A stretch of 64,000 nt of DNA from positions 620,001 to 684,000 of the forward strand of contig NZ_CP046457.1 of NCBI RefSeq assembly GCF_009734445.1, written 5' to 3'. A model generated the notes under the pieces. The model saw only the letters and a program-made list of their open reading frames with translations, had not been told where the DNA came from and did not search any database. The translations under genes were made by a program, and so were the position numbers. Shown piece after piece: positions 19,438 to 29,543 of the stretch. Position 1 is the stretch's first letter. Each line of letters begins with the position of its first letter. The stretch comes from Candidatus Syntrophocurvum alkaliphilum. Its GTDB lineage: Bacteria; Bacillota; Syntrophomonadia; Syntrophomonadales; Syntrophomonadaceae.

Positions 19438-21417
19438 ATGGAAAGAAAATTATCAATTTCAATTATTTTGTTAATTTTATTAACTTTAATTAGTGGATTT
19501 ACTTTTAGGCTTCCTGAAATTGATGTTCCCGAATCTTCTATTGTTTTTGATATAAACAATAGACCAATTCATGGCTTAGCCGAGCAAAATAGAATTGGAG
19601 TTACTTTAGATGAAATATCACCAGAGTTTATCAATGCCGTAATAGCTGTAGAAGATAAGAATTTTTATAATCACCGGGGTTTAGATATTGGGGGTATGGT
19701 CAGGGCTTTAATAAGTAATATCAGAGAACAAAGAGTTGTTGCTGGAGGAAGTACAATTACTCAACAAACTGCTAAAAATTTATTTTTAACAGGAGAGAGA
19801 ACATTAACTAGAAAGCTACAAGAATTAATTTATGCTTTTCAATTAGAACAGACATATTCCAAAGATGAAATTATGACTTTTTATTGTAATACAATTTACT
19901 TTGGACATGGAGCTTATGGAGTTGAAGTTGCAGCTCGTACATTTTTTGGGAAAAATGCACATGATATAAACTTAGCAGAAGCAGCCCTTTTAGCTGGATT
20001 ACCTAATTGGCCTGCACGATATAATCCTTATAACAACCCAGATGAAGCTAAAACAAGACAAACAGTGGTGCTTAACAGAATGTTAGAAGAAGAAATGATT
20101 AGTGAAGAAGAAATGGAAGAGGCACTTAATTATGAACTTGAATATAAGCAAGCGGAATATATTACTGGAGATGCACCTTATTTTATAGCTACGGTAAGAG
20201 ATTATTTAATAAATAAATTTGGTGAACGTAAGGTTTTTCAAGGTGGCTTAAGAGTATATACAACTTTAGATTTAGATATGCAAAAAGCAGCTGAGCTAGC
20301 ATATTATCAAGGTATGAAAGATAGAGACAAAAACCTCCAAGCTGCTTTAGTAGCATTAGATAATTCAAATGGTCATATAAGAGCACTTATAGGTGGAAGG
20401 GATTATGCAACCTCAACTTATAATAGAGTATTTAGTAGACGCCAACCGGGCTCTACATTTAAACCCTTTGTATATGCATTAGCTATTGATAGTGGTTTTA
20501 CATTAGCAGATAAAATCATGTGTGAAAAAGTTGAATATACGTTACCAAATTCTGATGTATATATACCTGAAGATTTTGGTGAAAAGCCATATCATGATAG
20601 AAAATTTACTTTAAAAGAAGCACTGATGATATCGGATAATGTGATTGCAGTAAAGGTAAACCATGAGCTAGATGAAAATAACACAGCAAAATACACAGAA
20701 AAATTTGGTTTTAAAAATATAAAACCAGTTTTGTCATTACCATTAGGCTCTAATGAAGTAACACCAATAGATATGGTCTCTGCTTATTCTGTATTTGCTA
20801 ATGAAGGTATTTATAGTGAGCCAAAATATATTTTAGAGGTTTTAGACAAAGATGGGAGAATTTTATATGAAAATTCAACCAATCAAAATAAAGTAATATC
20901 TAGTGAAACAGCCTACATAATAACAGACATGATGAAAGGTGTGCTTGATCCAGGAGGTACTGGCTCACATCTGAAAGATATTGTTCAAAGAGAAGCAGCT
21001 GGAAAAACAGGAACAACTGATGTATATAATGATGCTTGGTTTGTCGGCTATACTCCTCAGCTTTCTTGTGCTGTTTGGGTTGGGTATGACAAAGAACAAA
21101 GAACATATCTTACAGGTGGAGCAGCAGCTGGACCAATATGGGCTGATTTTTTAAGAGAAGCATCCCAAAAGCTTGCAGTTAAACAATTTAATAAACCCGA
21201 TAATATAAAATTAATAAATATTTGTTTAGATAGTGGCTTAGTAGCTTCAGAATTTTGTCCTCGAAAAAGCCAAATGGCCTTTAAAATAGGTACCGAACCA
21301 CAAGAGACTTGTGATAACCATATCCCCGATACCGAATATTGGGAAGAAAATGGACTAGAACCTGATGATTCAGAGGAAGAAGATGGTATAAGGTGGTGGC
21401 AAAGAATTTTTCAATAA
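19438..21417 (+). CDS. Class A penicillin-binding protein (1A family)
   Basis: Bifunctional peptidoglycan synthase. A short cytoplasmic start and one membrane helix (about 5-25) precede the GT51 glycosyltransferase domain (EDKNFYNHRGLDIGGMVRA with the catalytic Glu, then GGSTITQQTAKNLFL). The transpeptidase domain has SxxK as STFK (339-342), SDN (399-401) and KTGT (523-526). The C-terminus carries a short acidic tail after residue 640. 659 residues, normal for a compact PBP1A/2c-like enzyme. ATG behind GGAGG. Confidence 0.95.
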   Translation: MERKLSISIILLILLTLISGFTFRLPEIDVPESSIVFDINNRPIHGLAEQNRIGVTLDEISPEFINAVIAVEDKNFYNHRGLDIGGMVRALISNIREQRVVAGGSTITQQTAKNLFLTGERTLTRKLQELIYAFQLEQTYSKDEIMTFYCNTIYFGHGAYGVEVAARTFFGKNAHDINLAEAALLAGLPNWPARYNPYNNPDEAKTRQTVVLNRMLEEEMISEEEMEEALNYELEYKQAEYITGDAPYFIATVRDYLINKFGERKVFQGGLRVYTTLDLDMQKAAELAYYQGMKDRDKNLQAALVALDNSNGHIRALIGGRDYATSTYNRVFSRRQPGSTFKPFVYALAIDSGFTLADKIMCEKVEYTLPNSDVYIPEDFGEKPYHDRKFTLKEALMISDNVIAVKVNHELDENNTAKYTEKFGFKNIKPVLSLPLGSNEVTPIDMVSAYSVFANEGIYSEPKYILEVLDKDGRILYENSTNQNKVISSETAYIITDMMKGVLDPGGTGSHLKDIVQREAAGKTGTTDVYNDAWFVGYTPQLSCAVWVGYDKEQRTYLTGGAAAGPIWADFLREASQKLAVKQFNKPDNIKLINICLDSGLVASEFCPRKSQMAFKIGTEPQETCDNHIPDTEYWEENGLEPDDSEEEDGIRWWQRIFQ

Positions 21418-21949
21418 ATCAAACTATTTGATCTTAATGTGGTTTAAAATTTTTAACTTAATTTAATAAAATTAAAAAGTTTAACTACTTTTTGCATATC
21501 TTCTAGCTAATTTAGCAATTTCTTTGTTACACCTGCAGATTAATTGCTACTTAAATTGGCAAATACCTGACAAATAAATAGCCTTAATTCTCATCATTTT
21601 TAAGCAAACAAGATTAAAATTCATCAAAATTTATAAAAAAATCCAAATATTTTTAAACAAAGGACAAAAGTCCCAAGGGGATGGGGTTGATTTTGTTGAA
21701 TTTTAACTAAGGCTTTGTGCCTAGTTGTGCTTTTGGTAGATAAAACAGTCAATATAGGCGAGGTGATAAATGGTAAATTTATTTGGATAAACTGTATCTT
21801 TCCAAATTCTCATTGTCTTGAAACAAAAAAGGGGTATTTAGTGAAGATAATACACATGATTCCATTAATAACAGTGATGTTTAATTATTTATCAACACCA
21901 CACCTTAGGTTAATGGATAATATAAAAATAATGGACGGGAGAAATAAAC
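21418..21949 (+). other. 532-base gene-free region before the chemotaxis receptor
   Basis: No convincing gene is present. An 84-codon frame at 21715-21969 lacks family features and overlaps the receptor, so I reject it. The part nearest the receptor is structured: around 21702-21724, AACTAaGGC and GCCTAGTT form a hairpin with one bulged A, and G-rich stretches lie just before it (about 21660-21690). A leader RNA is possible, but I could not match it to a known riboswitch. The remainder is AT-rich with nothing recognisable. Confidence 0.4.
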
Positions 21950-23284
21950 ATGAAAAAAAATGTTACTAAAAATAGTAGTAGAACAATTAGAGATGTTAAC
22001 GAATTATTAAACTTTAATTTTATTAATAGTATTACACTGAAAATTATAATAATAATTACTTTAACTTTTCTATTAAGTGCTCCAATTGCCCAATTAATTA
22101 ACAACTTTATAAATGATATTGGACTTATTAATGAAGATATAGGTGCTTTTGTTAATACGTTTGTAAATTTAATTGTTATTAATCTAATCGTAATATTTTT
22201 TATGAGTCGAATGATTATTAAACCTCTAAAAGAACATATTAAAAAGCTCCATGAAATCAGTACTGGTAACATATCTGAAAATGTAGAAGTAAAAAGTAAA
22301 GATGAATTTTCACAGCTTGCTCTAGCAACAAATGCAACTATTAACAGATTAAATGACCTAGTTGGAAAAATTCAAACAAGTGCAGTTGAAACAAATAATA
22401 CTACCTCTAATCTAGAAAGTAGCTTAAATCATATTAAAAACAGTTCCAATGAAGTTGCAAAAGCAATTGAAGAAATTGCGACTAGTGCTACTGAGCAAGC
22501 TCAAAGCATAGACGAAGGATCATTGAAATCATCACAATTAGGACAAGCTATAGAAAACAATCAAACAGATATAAAAAGTATAAGCAATATAACAGAAAAT
22601 ATAAGTGTCCTTGTAAAGGAAGGCTTAGAGGACATGGAAGACTTATCTAAAACAACCGATGTGAGTAGTATAGCAACAAAAGATGTGTATGATGTAATAT
22701 TAAAGACTAATGAAAGTTCTAAGCAGATAGGAGAAACTAGTGATGTTATTGCTTCAATAGCTGAACAAACTAATCTATTGGCTTTAAATGCCGCAATAGA
22801 ATCAGCACGAGCAGGGGAAGCTGGTAGAGGGTTTTCCGTAGTTGCGGAGGAAATAAGAAAGTTAGCTGAACAATCTGCTGATTCTACTAAAGCAATAGAT
22901 GAAGTTGTAAATGAATTGCAAAATAATTCAAATGCAGTTGTTGAAACTATGGAAAAAGTTTTTTCAGTTTCCAAAGAACAAGAAAATAAAGTAATGAATA
23001 GTAAAGAAAAATATATGCTCATTGCTGAAGCAATAAATAAAGCAGAAAAAGCAGTAAGAAAATTAAATGTTTCTGGAGAAGAAATGGAAGTTATGAAAAA
23101 TGAAATTTTGAGCACATTGCAAAATTTATCAGAACTAGCCGAAAAGAATTCTACTTTTACTGAAGAAGTTTCATCCTCTATACAAGAGCAAACTGCAGCT
23201 ATAGAAAATATTACAAATATTAGTGAAGATGCATCAAAATCAGCAGATGACTTAACTGCTACAGTTGAAGAATTTGATATATAA
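21950..23284 (+). CDS. Methyl-accepting chemotaxis protein without a large sensor domain
   Basis: 444 residues. Two hydrophobic segments (about 27-50 and 65-85) are separated by only a short loop, so there is no sizeable extracellular ligand domain. A HAMP region follows ([33 protein letters not shown]). The long cytoplasmic signalling helix holds the invariant hairpin tip [43 protein letters not shown] in overlapping form. It probably senses an intramembrane or cytoplasmic cue. No che genes are nearby. A 15-bp terminator hairpin follows. Confidence 0.93.
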   Translation: MKKNVTKNSSRTIRDVNELLNFNFINSITLKIIIIITLTFLLSAPIAQLINNFINDIGLINEDIGAFVNTFVNLIVINLIVIFFMSRMIIKPLKEHIKKLHEISTGNISENVEVKSKDEFSQLALATNATINRLNDLVGKIQTSAVETNNTTSNLESSLNHIKNSSNEVAKAIEEIATSATEQAQSIDEGSLKSSQLGQAIENNQTDIKSISNITENISVLVKEGLEDMEDLSKTTDVSSIATKDVYDVILKTNESSKQIGETSDVIASIAEQTNLLALNAAIESARAGEAGRGFSVVAEEIRKLAEQSADSTKAIDEVVNELQNNSNAVVETMEKVFSVSKEQENKVMNSKEKYMLIAEAINKAEKAVRKLNVSGEEMEVMKNEILSTLQNLSELAEKNSTFTEEVSSSIQEQTAAIENITNISEDASKSADDLTATVEEFDI

Positions 23285-23405
23285 TATCTATTTAAGTAAA
23301 AAGGCCTTAAGGAAGATTAGAAAAAATAAATTTATGGGCTACAAACTGATGATGAAGCAACACATGGATAACATGTTTGTTTAGATTTTTTGTGGTTTAC
23401 CGTTT

Positions 23406-23443
23406 AAAAAAACAAGTGTTTTTTAACACTTGTTTTTTTATTA
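23406..23443. terminator. Strong bidirectional terminator
   Basis: A perfect 15-bp stem: 23406-23420 (A-rich, ending CAAGTGTT) with 23425-23439 (AACACTTG then T run), loop TTTT. It lies between the chemotaxis receptor and azlC. Confidence 0.95.
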
Positions 23444-23534
23444 AAATAGCTAATAGTATTATTGTAATAAGTGTTTTAAAATAAATAATTGTAGTACAAT
23501 ACCAGAATGAAAGAGAAAAAGAGTAGGAGAAGAA

Positions 23535-24224
23535 ATGAACAATAGAGAACTAATCGAAGGTATAAGGGATTCATTCCCAGTAGTCTTGGGTTATATGCCA
23601 CTAGGCTTTGCTTTTGGTGTTTTAGCCAATGAGGTTGGATTGACTGTTTTTCAGGCAACACTAATGTCTATATTATGTTTTACAGGAGCTGGCCAATATA
23701 TAGCTATTGGGTTGTTAAGTGCTGGTGGTGCTATAATAACTATTATTGCTGCTAACTTTCTAGTAAACCTAAGATATTTATTATTTGCTACATCACTTGT
23801 ACCATTTATAAAGAATATCCCAACAACTAAAGCAAGTCTTTTAACATATGGACTAACAGATGAAACTTATGCAGTTGCAATTAACAGATACCAAGAAAAA
23901 GAAGCAACTGCATCATATATGGCAGGTTTAAATATTACTTCTCATATAAGCTGGATAAGCAGTACTTTTTTTGGAGCGATGCTTGGTACACTTATTACAA
24001 ATACTGATAAAATAGGTTTGAATTTTGCTTTACCTGCTATGTATATATGTTTATTAGTTTTATTAATTAAAAGACGCAGTGATGTATATGTAGCATTATT
24101 TACAGCGGGATTGTGTTTGGTTATAGCTTATTTTATACCAGGTACTATGACAAATTTATCTAATATAATAGTTGCAACATTAGTAGGTGCAACATTGGGG
24201 ATGTTGATTCGTGAACGAGATTAA
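23535..24224 (+). CDS. azlC: Branched-chain amino acid exporter subunit AzlC
   Basis: Large membrane subunit of the AzlCD (BrnFE) exporter for branched-chain amino acids. The 229-residue protein has the family opening GIRDSFPVVLGYMPLGFAFGVLA, SILCFTGAGQYIAIGLL and NLRYLLFATSL, with about seven membrane spans. Start ATG behind GTAGGAG. It overlaps azlD by 14 bases, typical of the pair. Confidence 0.93.
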   Translation: MNNRELIEGIRDSFPVVLGYMPLGFAFGVLANEVGLTVFQATLMSILCFTGAGQYIAIGLLSAGGAIITIIAANFLVNLRYLLFATSLVPFIKNIPTTKASLLTYGLTDETYAVAINRYQEKEATASYMAGLNITSHISWISSTFFGAMLGTLITNTDKIGLNFALPAMYICLLVLLIKRRSDVYVALFTAGLCLVIAYFIPGTMTNLSNIIVATLVGATLGMLIRERD

Positions 24225-24540
24225 TATATTTTTAATGATTATTGGTGTAGCTATAGTAAGCATGCTACCAAGAATTTTACCTGTAGCTTTACTATCTAGA
24301 TTTGAATTTCCGCCTATATTAAAAGAATGGTTATCATATATAGCCCCTGCAGTATTAGGAGCATTAACTGCCATAAGTATTTTAGCACCTCATGGTAGTA
24401 TAGATATAAGTGTTTCTAATATTTATATATGGGCATTTATACCAACATTTATAGTAGCAGTTAAAACAAAAAGCTTATTTTATACATTGTTAGTGGGAAT
24501 AATAGTTATGGCTATAATATACAATTTAACTATTACTTAA
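24211..24540 (+). CDS. azlD: Branched-chain amino acid exporter subunit AzlD
   Basis: Small membrane partner of AzlC. 109 residues with four hydrophobic helices and the family pattern MLPRILPVALLSRFEFPPILKEWLSYIAPAVLGAL. It overlaps azlC, so it is coupled in translation. The start is probably the GTG/ATG region at 24211 inside azlC. Confidence 0.92.
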   Translation: MNEINIFLMIIGVAIVSMLPRILPVALLSRFEFPPILKEWLSYIAPAVLGALTAISILAPHGSIDISVSNIYIWAFIPTFIVAVKTKSLFYTLLVGIIVMAIIYNLTIT

Positions 24541-24682
24541 TTATGTATTGAAGGAATTGCTAATAGTAATGCTTAATTATATTTAAGAAGCTACGTAATA
24601 AGTTAGTAATGTTTTTAATATAACAATCTTTAACTTTTATAAGGCAAAATTAATATTATAATATATATTTTTATTTGGGGGT

Positions 24683-27139
24683 GTGACTTTGAATATAAGT
24701 CGATATAAGGTAAAGTCAAATAGGCTAAGGCAAACCTGTAACCCTTCTATTTTTAAATTTCAAAGTACAAAGGAATTAAAACCACTTAGAGGAATTATAG
24801 GTCAATCAAGAGCTATTAGAGCTTTAGATTTTGGTCTTGATATTGAAAACTTTGGATATAACATATATTTATCAGGTTTAAATGGTACCGGTAAAACAAC
24901 ATTGGCTCGGGAAATGTTAGAAACGAAAGCTAAAAAAAAGCCTAGCCCATCAGATTGGTGCTATGTTTTTAACTTTCAAAATCAAGATAATCCAACAGCA
25001 TTAGAGCTTCCTGCTGGTAAAGGAAAAGAATTTAAAAAAGATATTGCCAACCAAATAGAAGAAGCCATAAACGAAATAATAAAAACTTTTGAATCTGATG
25101 AATTTGAATATCAAAAAAATGAAATACTCAAGGAATTAATCGAAGAAACAAACGAAATGTATCTTGAACTTGATAAAACTGCTCGTTCTTATGGTTTTTC
25201 CATATCGAGAACTCAAGAGGGCATTGCAAGTGTACCATTAAAAGATGGTGAAGCTATGCCTCAGGATGCTTATATAACTATGACAGAAGAAGAAAAAAAT
25301 GATTTAATGAAAAAAAGTACTATTGTTCAAGAAAAAATAAATGAAGCATTTAGGAAATATAAAGATTTAGAAAAAGGTATTAAAGAAAGAATAAAAGATT
25401 TGGAAACAAAAACCGCAATTAATGTAACAGAAAGCTATTTTCAATTTTTAAGTAATAAATATGGAAAATATATAGGTGTTAAAGAATACTTAGATGATAT
25501 GAATAAAGATTTAATTGAAAATGTTGATTCTTTTGTTGAAAAAGAAGAAGATTATAGTCCTATAAAGCTATTTAGACAAAAAGACAAAAAATCCTTAATG
25601 AAAAGATATCAGGTGAATTTATTTATTGATAATTCTCACTTAGATCATGCTCCAGTAATCTTCGAAAGTAATCCCACTTATGCAAATCTTTTTGGACAAA
25701 TAGAATATGAAGGTGAATTTGGTATATTAGCAACTGATTTTTTAAAAATAAAGCCGGGTTCAATTCACAAGGCAAATGGAGGATACTTAGTTTTACATTT
25801 GCAAGATCTAGCCAACAATTTTTATGTTTGGGATACATTAAAACGTGTAATAAAAAATAGAGAAATTATAGTTGAAAGCCTTAGTAAAAACTTGGGGCTA
25901 AACAGTACCGAAACCCTTCAACCTCAAGCTATTCCAACAGAAATAAAAATAATATTAATTGGTGAACCTATTTACTATTATTTACTTTATTCTAGAGACG
26001 AAGAGTTTCAAAAATTATTTAAAATCAAAGCAGAATTTGATATAGAAATGCCTCGTACAACTAAATATATGCGTGAATATGCACGTTTTATTAGTTCCGT
26101 ATGTGAGAGAGAAGGTCTAAAACATTTTAACCCTGAAGCTGTAGCTAGTGTAGTTGAACATGGTATTCGACTAGCAGAAGATAAAACTAAACTTACGACT
26201 TTATTTAGTAAAATAACAGAATTAATTTATGAATCAAATGGCTGGGCACGCAATGATAAAGCTGAATTAGTAGAAAGAAAACATGTTATCAAAGCAATTA
26301 CTGAAAAGAATTTACGGTCATCACTAAGAGAAGAAAAAATACAAGAATATATTAAAAAAGATACTTTAATGATAAATGTAAATTCTAAAAAAATTGGTGA
26401 AATTAATGGGTTAGCAGTATATGAATTGGGAGACCACATTTTTGGGAAACCAGTAAGAATTACAGCAAAAACTTTTAGGGGTGAAAAAGGTCTTGTAAAT
26501 ATTGAAAGAGAAATAAAAATGAGTGGAAACATTCATAGTAAGGGTGTTTTCACATTAAATGGATATATGGGTGATCAATACGCTCAAGACAAACCATTAT
26601 CTTTATCGGCAAGTCTAACTTTTGAACAGAGTTACCAAGGGATAGAAGGAGATAGTGCTTCTAGTGCAGAACTATTTGCACTACTTTCAAGCTTAGCAGG
26701 TATACCCATTAATCAAGGTATAGCAGTAACAGGTTCTGTAAATCAAAATGGTGAAATTCAACCTGTTGGAGGAGTAAATCAAAAAATAGAAGGTTTTTAT
26801 AAAATATGCAAAGAAAAAGGATTTAATGGTAGGCAAGGCATAATAATACCACAAAAAAATGTAGCACAATTAATGCTTGATGAAGAAGTTGTAGAAGCAG
26901 TGAAAGCACGGAAATTTAGCATATGGGCCATTGAACATATAGATGAAGGAATAGAAATATTAACAGGATATAAAGCTGGAACGAAGGATGAAAATGGTGT
27001 GTTTTCTCCACAAACTTTTCATTGCTTTGTAAACAATAAATTAAAGGAGTGGAGTTTAAAACGTATTACATCAGATGAAAAACATGAAATATCTGATGTT
27101 ACACACCAAGTTAGAGCTAGAAGAAGGAGGCTTCGTTAG
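24683..27139 (+). CDS. Lon-family AAA protease (LonB/LonC-like)
   Basis: 818-residue ATP-dependent protease. An N-terminal AAA module has Walker A GLNGTGKTTLA (about 67-77), a long helical insertion follows (about 130-290), and the C-terminal Lon proteolytic domain has the Ser of GDSASSAEL (about 656-664) and the Lys of GVNQKIEGF. The C-terminus ends in a run of arginines. This type is found in Clostridia alongside classical LonA. The start is given as GTG 24683. A TTG at 24689 is also in frame behind the same G-rich site. The stop codon overlaps the next start. Confidence 0.9.
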   Translation: MTLNISRYKVKSNRLRQTCNPSIFKFQSTKELKPLRGIIGQSRAIRALDFGLDIENFGYNIYLSGLNGTGKTTLAREMLETKAKKKPSPSDWCYVFNFQNQDNPTALELPAGKGKEFKKDIANQIEEAINEIIKTFESDEFEYQKNEILKELIEETNEMYLELDKTARSYGFSISRTQEGIASVPLKDGEAMPQDAYITMTEEEKNDLMKKSTIVQEKINEAFRKYKDLEKGIKERIKDLETKTAINVTESYFQFLSNKYGKYIGVKEYLDDMNKDLIENVDSFVEKEEDYSPIKLFRQKDKKSLMKRYQVNLFIDNSHLDHAPVIFESNPTYANLFGQIEYEGEFGILATDFLKIKPGSIHKANGGYLVLHLQDLANNFYVWDTLKRVIKNREIIVESLSKNLGLNSTETLQPQAIPTEIKIILIGEPIYYYLLYSRDEEFQKLFKIKAEFDIEMPRTTKYMREYARFISSVCEREGLKHFNPEAVASVVEHGIRLAEDKTKLTTLFSKITELIYESNGWARNDKAELVERKHVIKAITEKNLRSSLREEKIQEYIKKDTLMINVNSKKIGEINGLAVYELGDHIFGKPVRITAKTFRGEKGLVNIEREIKMSGNIHSKGVFTLNGYMGDQYAQDKPLSLSASLTFEQSYQGIEGDSASSAELFALLSSLAGIPINQGIAVTGSVNQNGEIQPVGGVNQKIEGFYKICKEKGFNGRQGIIIPQKNVAQLMLDEEVVEAVKARKFSIWAIEHIDEGIEILTGYKAGTKDENGVFSPQTFHCFVNNKLKEWSLKRITSDEKHEISDVTHQVRARRRRLR

Positions 27140-27432
27140 TGCAAAAAGTTATACTTGTTGTAGTTCTTTCATTTTTTCTTATACTATCAGGCTGTAACTT
27201 AGATGCTCAAAAACTTATTCAAGCTGATGAAGAAGAACAACAACTCATAAAAGTAATGATACACTTTACTGATGGCATTACAAAAGAAGGGTATGTTAGG
27301 GGTCTAGAAGTAGAAGATGATGGTAAAGTGTATATTGGAGGTTCTTCAGTAAACTATATATATGATATTGATGGTAATATTACTGGAGCATTCAATTATC
27401 ATAGGGTTTTGTACATAGAAATTATTGAATAA
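27139..27432 (+). CDS. Small predicted lipoprotein, unknown function
   Basis: 97 residues with a lipoprotein signal: hydrophobic core VILVVVLSFFLILSGC, where LSGC is a good lipobox with the lipidated Cys at residue 19. The rest is acidic and beta-rich (MIHFTDGITKEGYVRGLEVEDDGKVYIGGSSVNYIYD). The GTG start shares a base with the Lon stop codon behind GGAGG, so it is translated with the protease. No family recognised. Confidence 0.75.
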   Translation: MQKVILVVVLSFFLILSGCNLDAQKLIQADEEEQQLIKVMIHFTDGITKEGYVRGLEVEDDGKVYIGGSSVNYIYDIDGNITGAFNYHRVLYIEIIE

Positions 27433-27591
27433 AATAAAAAACATTTTGTATAGTCTAAATTTAGCTTATTACAGTACAATTAAATTTTTGATTGCAATTA
27501 TCTTAAGACAATAAATTATGTTTTAAAATTAGACCCATTCTATTTACAGGAGAGTGGGTTCTATGTTTATAGATAGCAAGGAGGGGATTTA

Positions 27592-28344
27592 ATGAAAATA
27601 GAAATTAAAGATGCAAATAAACATTTAGCGTCTTATATAATAATGCCTGAAGAAGAAGCTAAATATATTTTAGTTGCGTGTCATGGGTTTCGTGGTGGAA
27701 AAGAAAATTCTGGACAATTATTTGAGTTTGCTAAGAAATTAAATAATATAGGCATTGGGGTTTGTGCATTTGATTTTAGTGGGTGTGGAGAAAGCTTAGG
27801 AAAATTTGAAGATATAACTTTGAGTCGTCAGGTTTCCGATTTGAAACTTGTTGTTGATTACCTAGATAACAAATACAAGTTGCCAATAATTTTATTGGGT
27901 AGAAGCTTTGGAGGTAGTACTATATTAGCTGCCTATGATACAGATAATATTGTAGGTTATATACTATGGTCAACTCCAGTACTTTTAAAAGAAACATTCT
28001 CCACTATATTTAAAGACGATTATTTAAAGCTTAAAAATGGCAGTTCCGTTAAAATAAATGATGATGGAGATGAATTTAATTTAAACCCCCAGTTAGTCCA
28101 AGATTTTTATAATCATGATTTTATACTCTATTTATCTAATATTGAACAAAAACCTGTTCTTGTCGTACATGGTCTAAATGATGATGTGGTTGATCCTAAA
28201 AATGCAATGATTATAAAAAACTATATTAAAGATTGTCGTTTATGTTTAATAAAAGATGCGGATCACAGGTTTGCCAATAAAGAAGAAGAAAGAGAAGAAA
28301 TAACCTTAAAATGGTTAAAAGAAAAGTTAAATGCAATAAGGTGA
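27592..28344 (+). CDS. Alpha/beta hydrolase
   Basis: 250 residues with the alpha/beta hydrolase fold. The oxyanion-region HGFRGGKENSG, the nucleophile elbow GRSFGGS (G-x-S-x-G), the acid in HGLNDDVVDP and the final DADHRF histidine make a complete catalytic triad. No signal peptide, so cytoplasmic. The substrate is not predictable; serine aminopeptidase/esterase-like. A short hairpin (about 27531-27561) precedes the AAGGAGGGG site. The YigZ gene starts 4 bases after the stop. Confidence 0.85.
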   Translation: MKIEIKDANKHLASYIIMPEEEAKYILVACHGFRGGKENSGQLFEFAKKLNNIGIGVCAFDFSGCGESLGKFEDITLSRQVSDLKLVVDYLDNKYKLPIILLGRSFGGSTILAAYDTDNIVGYILWSTPVLLKETFSTIFKDDYLKLKNGSSVKINDDGDEFNLNPQLVQDFYNHDFILYLSNIEQKPVLVVHGLNDDVVDPKNAMIIKNYIKDCRLCLIKDADHRFANKEEEREEITLKWLKEKLNAIR

Positions 28345-28348
28345 TAAA

Positions 28349-28984
28349 ATGTTTAAAACTATAGCTAAAGAAATAGTTGCAGAACATGAGGTGAAGAAAT
28401 CACGTTTTATAGCATATATATGTCCAGTTAATACTGAAGAAGAAGTCCAAAAAATAATTGAACAATTAAAAATAAAATGGCCTTCAGCAAGACATTATTG
28501 TTATGCATATATATTAAGAGAGAAACCACATATAGAACGCTATAGTGACGATGGAGAGCCTTCTGGTACTGCTGGTATGCCAATTCTTGATATATTAAAA
28601 TACTCTGAATTAGAAAATGTTGTGGCAGTTGTCATACGTTATTTTGGAGGAACATTATTAGGAACGGGTGGTTTAGTAAAAGCATATACAGAATCAGTCA
28701 AACTAGCTATAGAAAAAGCACAAATAATAAAAATGAGTAGATCTGCTAAAATTAAAATTGTAACTGATTATAGTAATTACGGTGTAATAGAAAATGAATG
28801 TAAAAAATGGGGTGTACATATAAAAGATGTCCAATTTACAGATAAGGTATCCATTTATTTATATGTATTAATACAAGAAGTTGATGATTTAGCAAATTTA
28901 TTAATAAATAGAACTAGTAATAATATTGATTTTAAAATTGAAGGCTATGAATATATTGATATAGCTAAAATCAAATCTATTTAA
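28349..28984 (+). CDS. YigZ/IMPACT family protein
   Basis: 211 residues with the UPF0029/IMPACT N-terminal domain (EHEVKKSRFIAYICPVNTEEE, YSDDGEPSGTAGMPILDIL, VVIRYFGGTLLGTGGLVKAY) and a C-terminal DUF1949 ferredoxin-like domain. Eukaryotic IMPACT regulates translation through GCN2. The bacterial role is not firmly known. It follows the hydrolase gene at 4 bases, which indicates cotranscription. Confidence 0.93.
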   Translation: MFKTIAKEIVAEHEVKKSRFIAYICPVNTEEEVQKIIEQLKIKWPSARHYCYAYILREKPHIERYSDDGEPSGTAGMPILDILKYSELENVVAVVIRYFGGTLLGTGGLVKAYTESVKLAIEKAQIIKMSRSAKIKIVTDYSNYGVIENECKKWGVHIKDVQFTDKVSIYLYVLIQEVDDLANLLINRTSNNIDFKIEGYEYIDIAKIKSI

Positions 28985-29011
28985 TGATTTTAAACCATAA
29001 TAAATGATAAT

Positions 29012-29086
29012 TGGTACGCCCGGTAGGAATTGAACCTACGCTCCTGGCTCCGGAGGCCAGTGCTCTATCCACTGAGCTACGGGCGC
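29012..29086 (-). tRNA. tRNA-Arg (anticodon CCG)
   Basis: On the minus strand the cloverleaf reads GCGCCCG acceptor, TAGCTCAGTGGATAGAGC D-arm, anticodon stem-loop CTGGC-CTCCGGA-GCCAG with anticodon CCG, and T-arm TAGG-TTCAATT-CCTA. It ends in encoded CCA at 29014-29012. It decodes CGG arginine codons. The first acceptor pair is G-U. Confidence 0.97.
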
Positions 29087-29192
29087 ATTGCATAGTAATT
29101 ATATCAGGTCAAAATGAGCTTTGCAATTAATACATCATATAGATCTTAACTTAAACATATATTTATAAAAATATGTTTAAGGGGTTATTTCT

Positions 29193-29483
29193 ATGGATTT
29201 TATGCAAATTATAATTTTAGCTCTGTTTGCAGAAAGTATCTGGGAAAGTTTAAAAATGGTTTGGCAAAAAAATAAATTATGTATAGATAAAATTGGCTCT
29301 ATAACGGTAGGAATAATTTTAGCATTAGGTGCTGGTATAGATTTTTTTGTATTAATAGATATACCATTAAAAATTAATTATTTAGGCTCAATTTTTACAG
29401 GTATTATTATATCTCGTGGAGCAAACTTTGTTCATGATTTGTTAGGTATAGCAGAAAACTATAAATTAAAAAACAAAGCATGA
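29193..29483 (+). CDS. Small membrane protein, unknown
   Basis: 96 residues with three hydrophobic stretches (about 3-20, 36-52 and 62-78) and a charged C-terminus. The Shine-Dalgarno AAGGGG is 9 bases upstream. It resembles phage or holin-like membrane proteins in size only. I recognise no family. It lies between tRNA-Arg and spoIIP, convergent with spoIIP. Confidence 0.6.
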   Translation: MDFMQIIILALFAESIWESLKMVWQKNKLCIDKIGSITVGIILALGAGIDFFVLIDIPLKINYLGSIFTGIIISRGANFVHDLLGIAENYKLKNKA

Positions 29484-29543
29484 TTATACTAAAAAGCAAG
29501 TATTTACCAGATAAGCTATCTTGTTTCCATAGCTAAATAATAA

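Noticed and set aside
21481-21600. Minus-strand coding remnant (RCNKEIAKLARRYAKSS-like end)
   Set aside because: Only about 20 codons between stops, no start site, and no family I recognise; too little to call.
21715-21969. 84-codon plus-strand frame before the chemotaxis receptor
   Set aside because: No family pattern, no good ribosome-binding site, and it overlaps the true receptor start.
22561-23115. 184-codon minus-strand frame in the chemotaxis receptor
   Set aside because: Shadow of the repetitive helical coding sequence; serine/leucine-rich with no domain.
23340-23405. Possible further copy of the AAACATGTTT repeat after the chemotaxis receptor
   Set aside because: Only a short ATAACATGTTTGTTTAGA similarity, without the paired arms of the repeat family.
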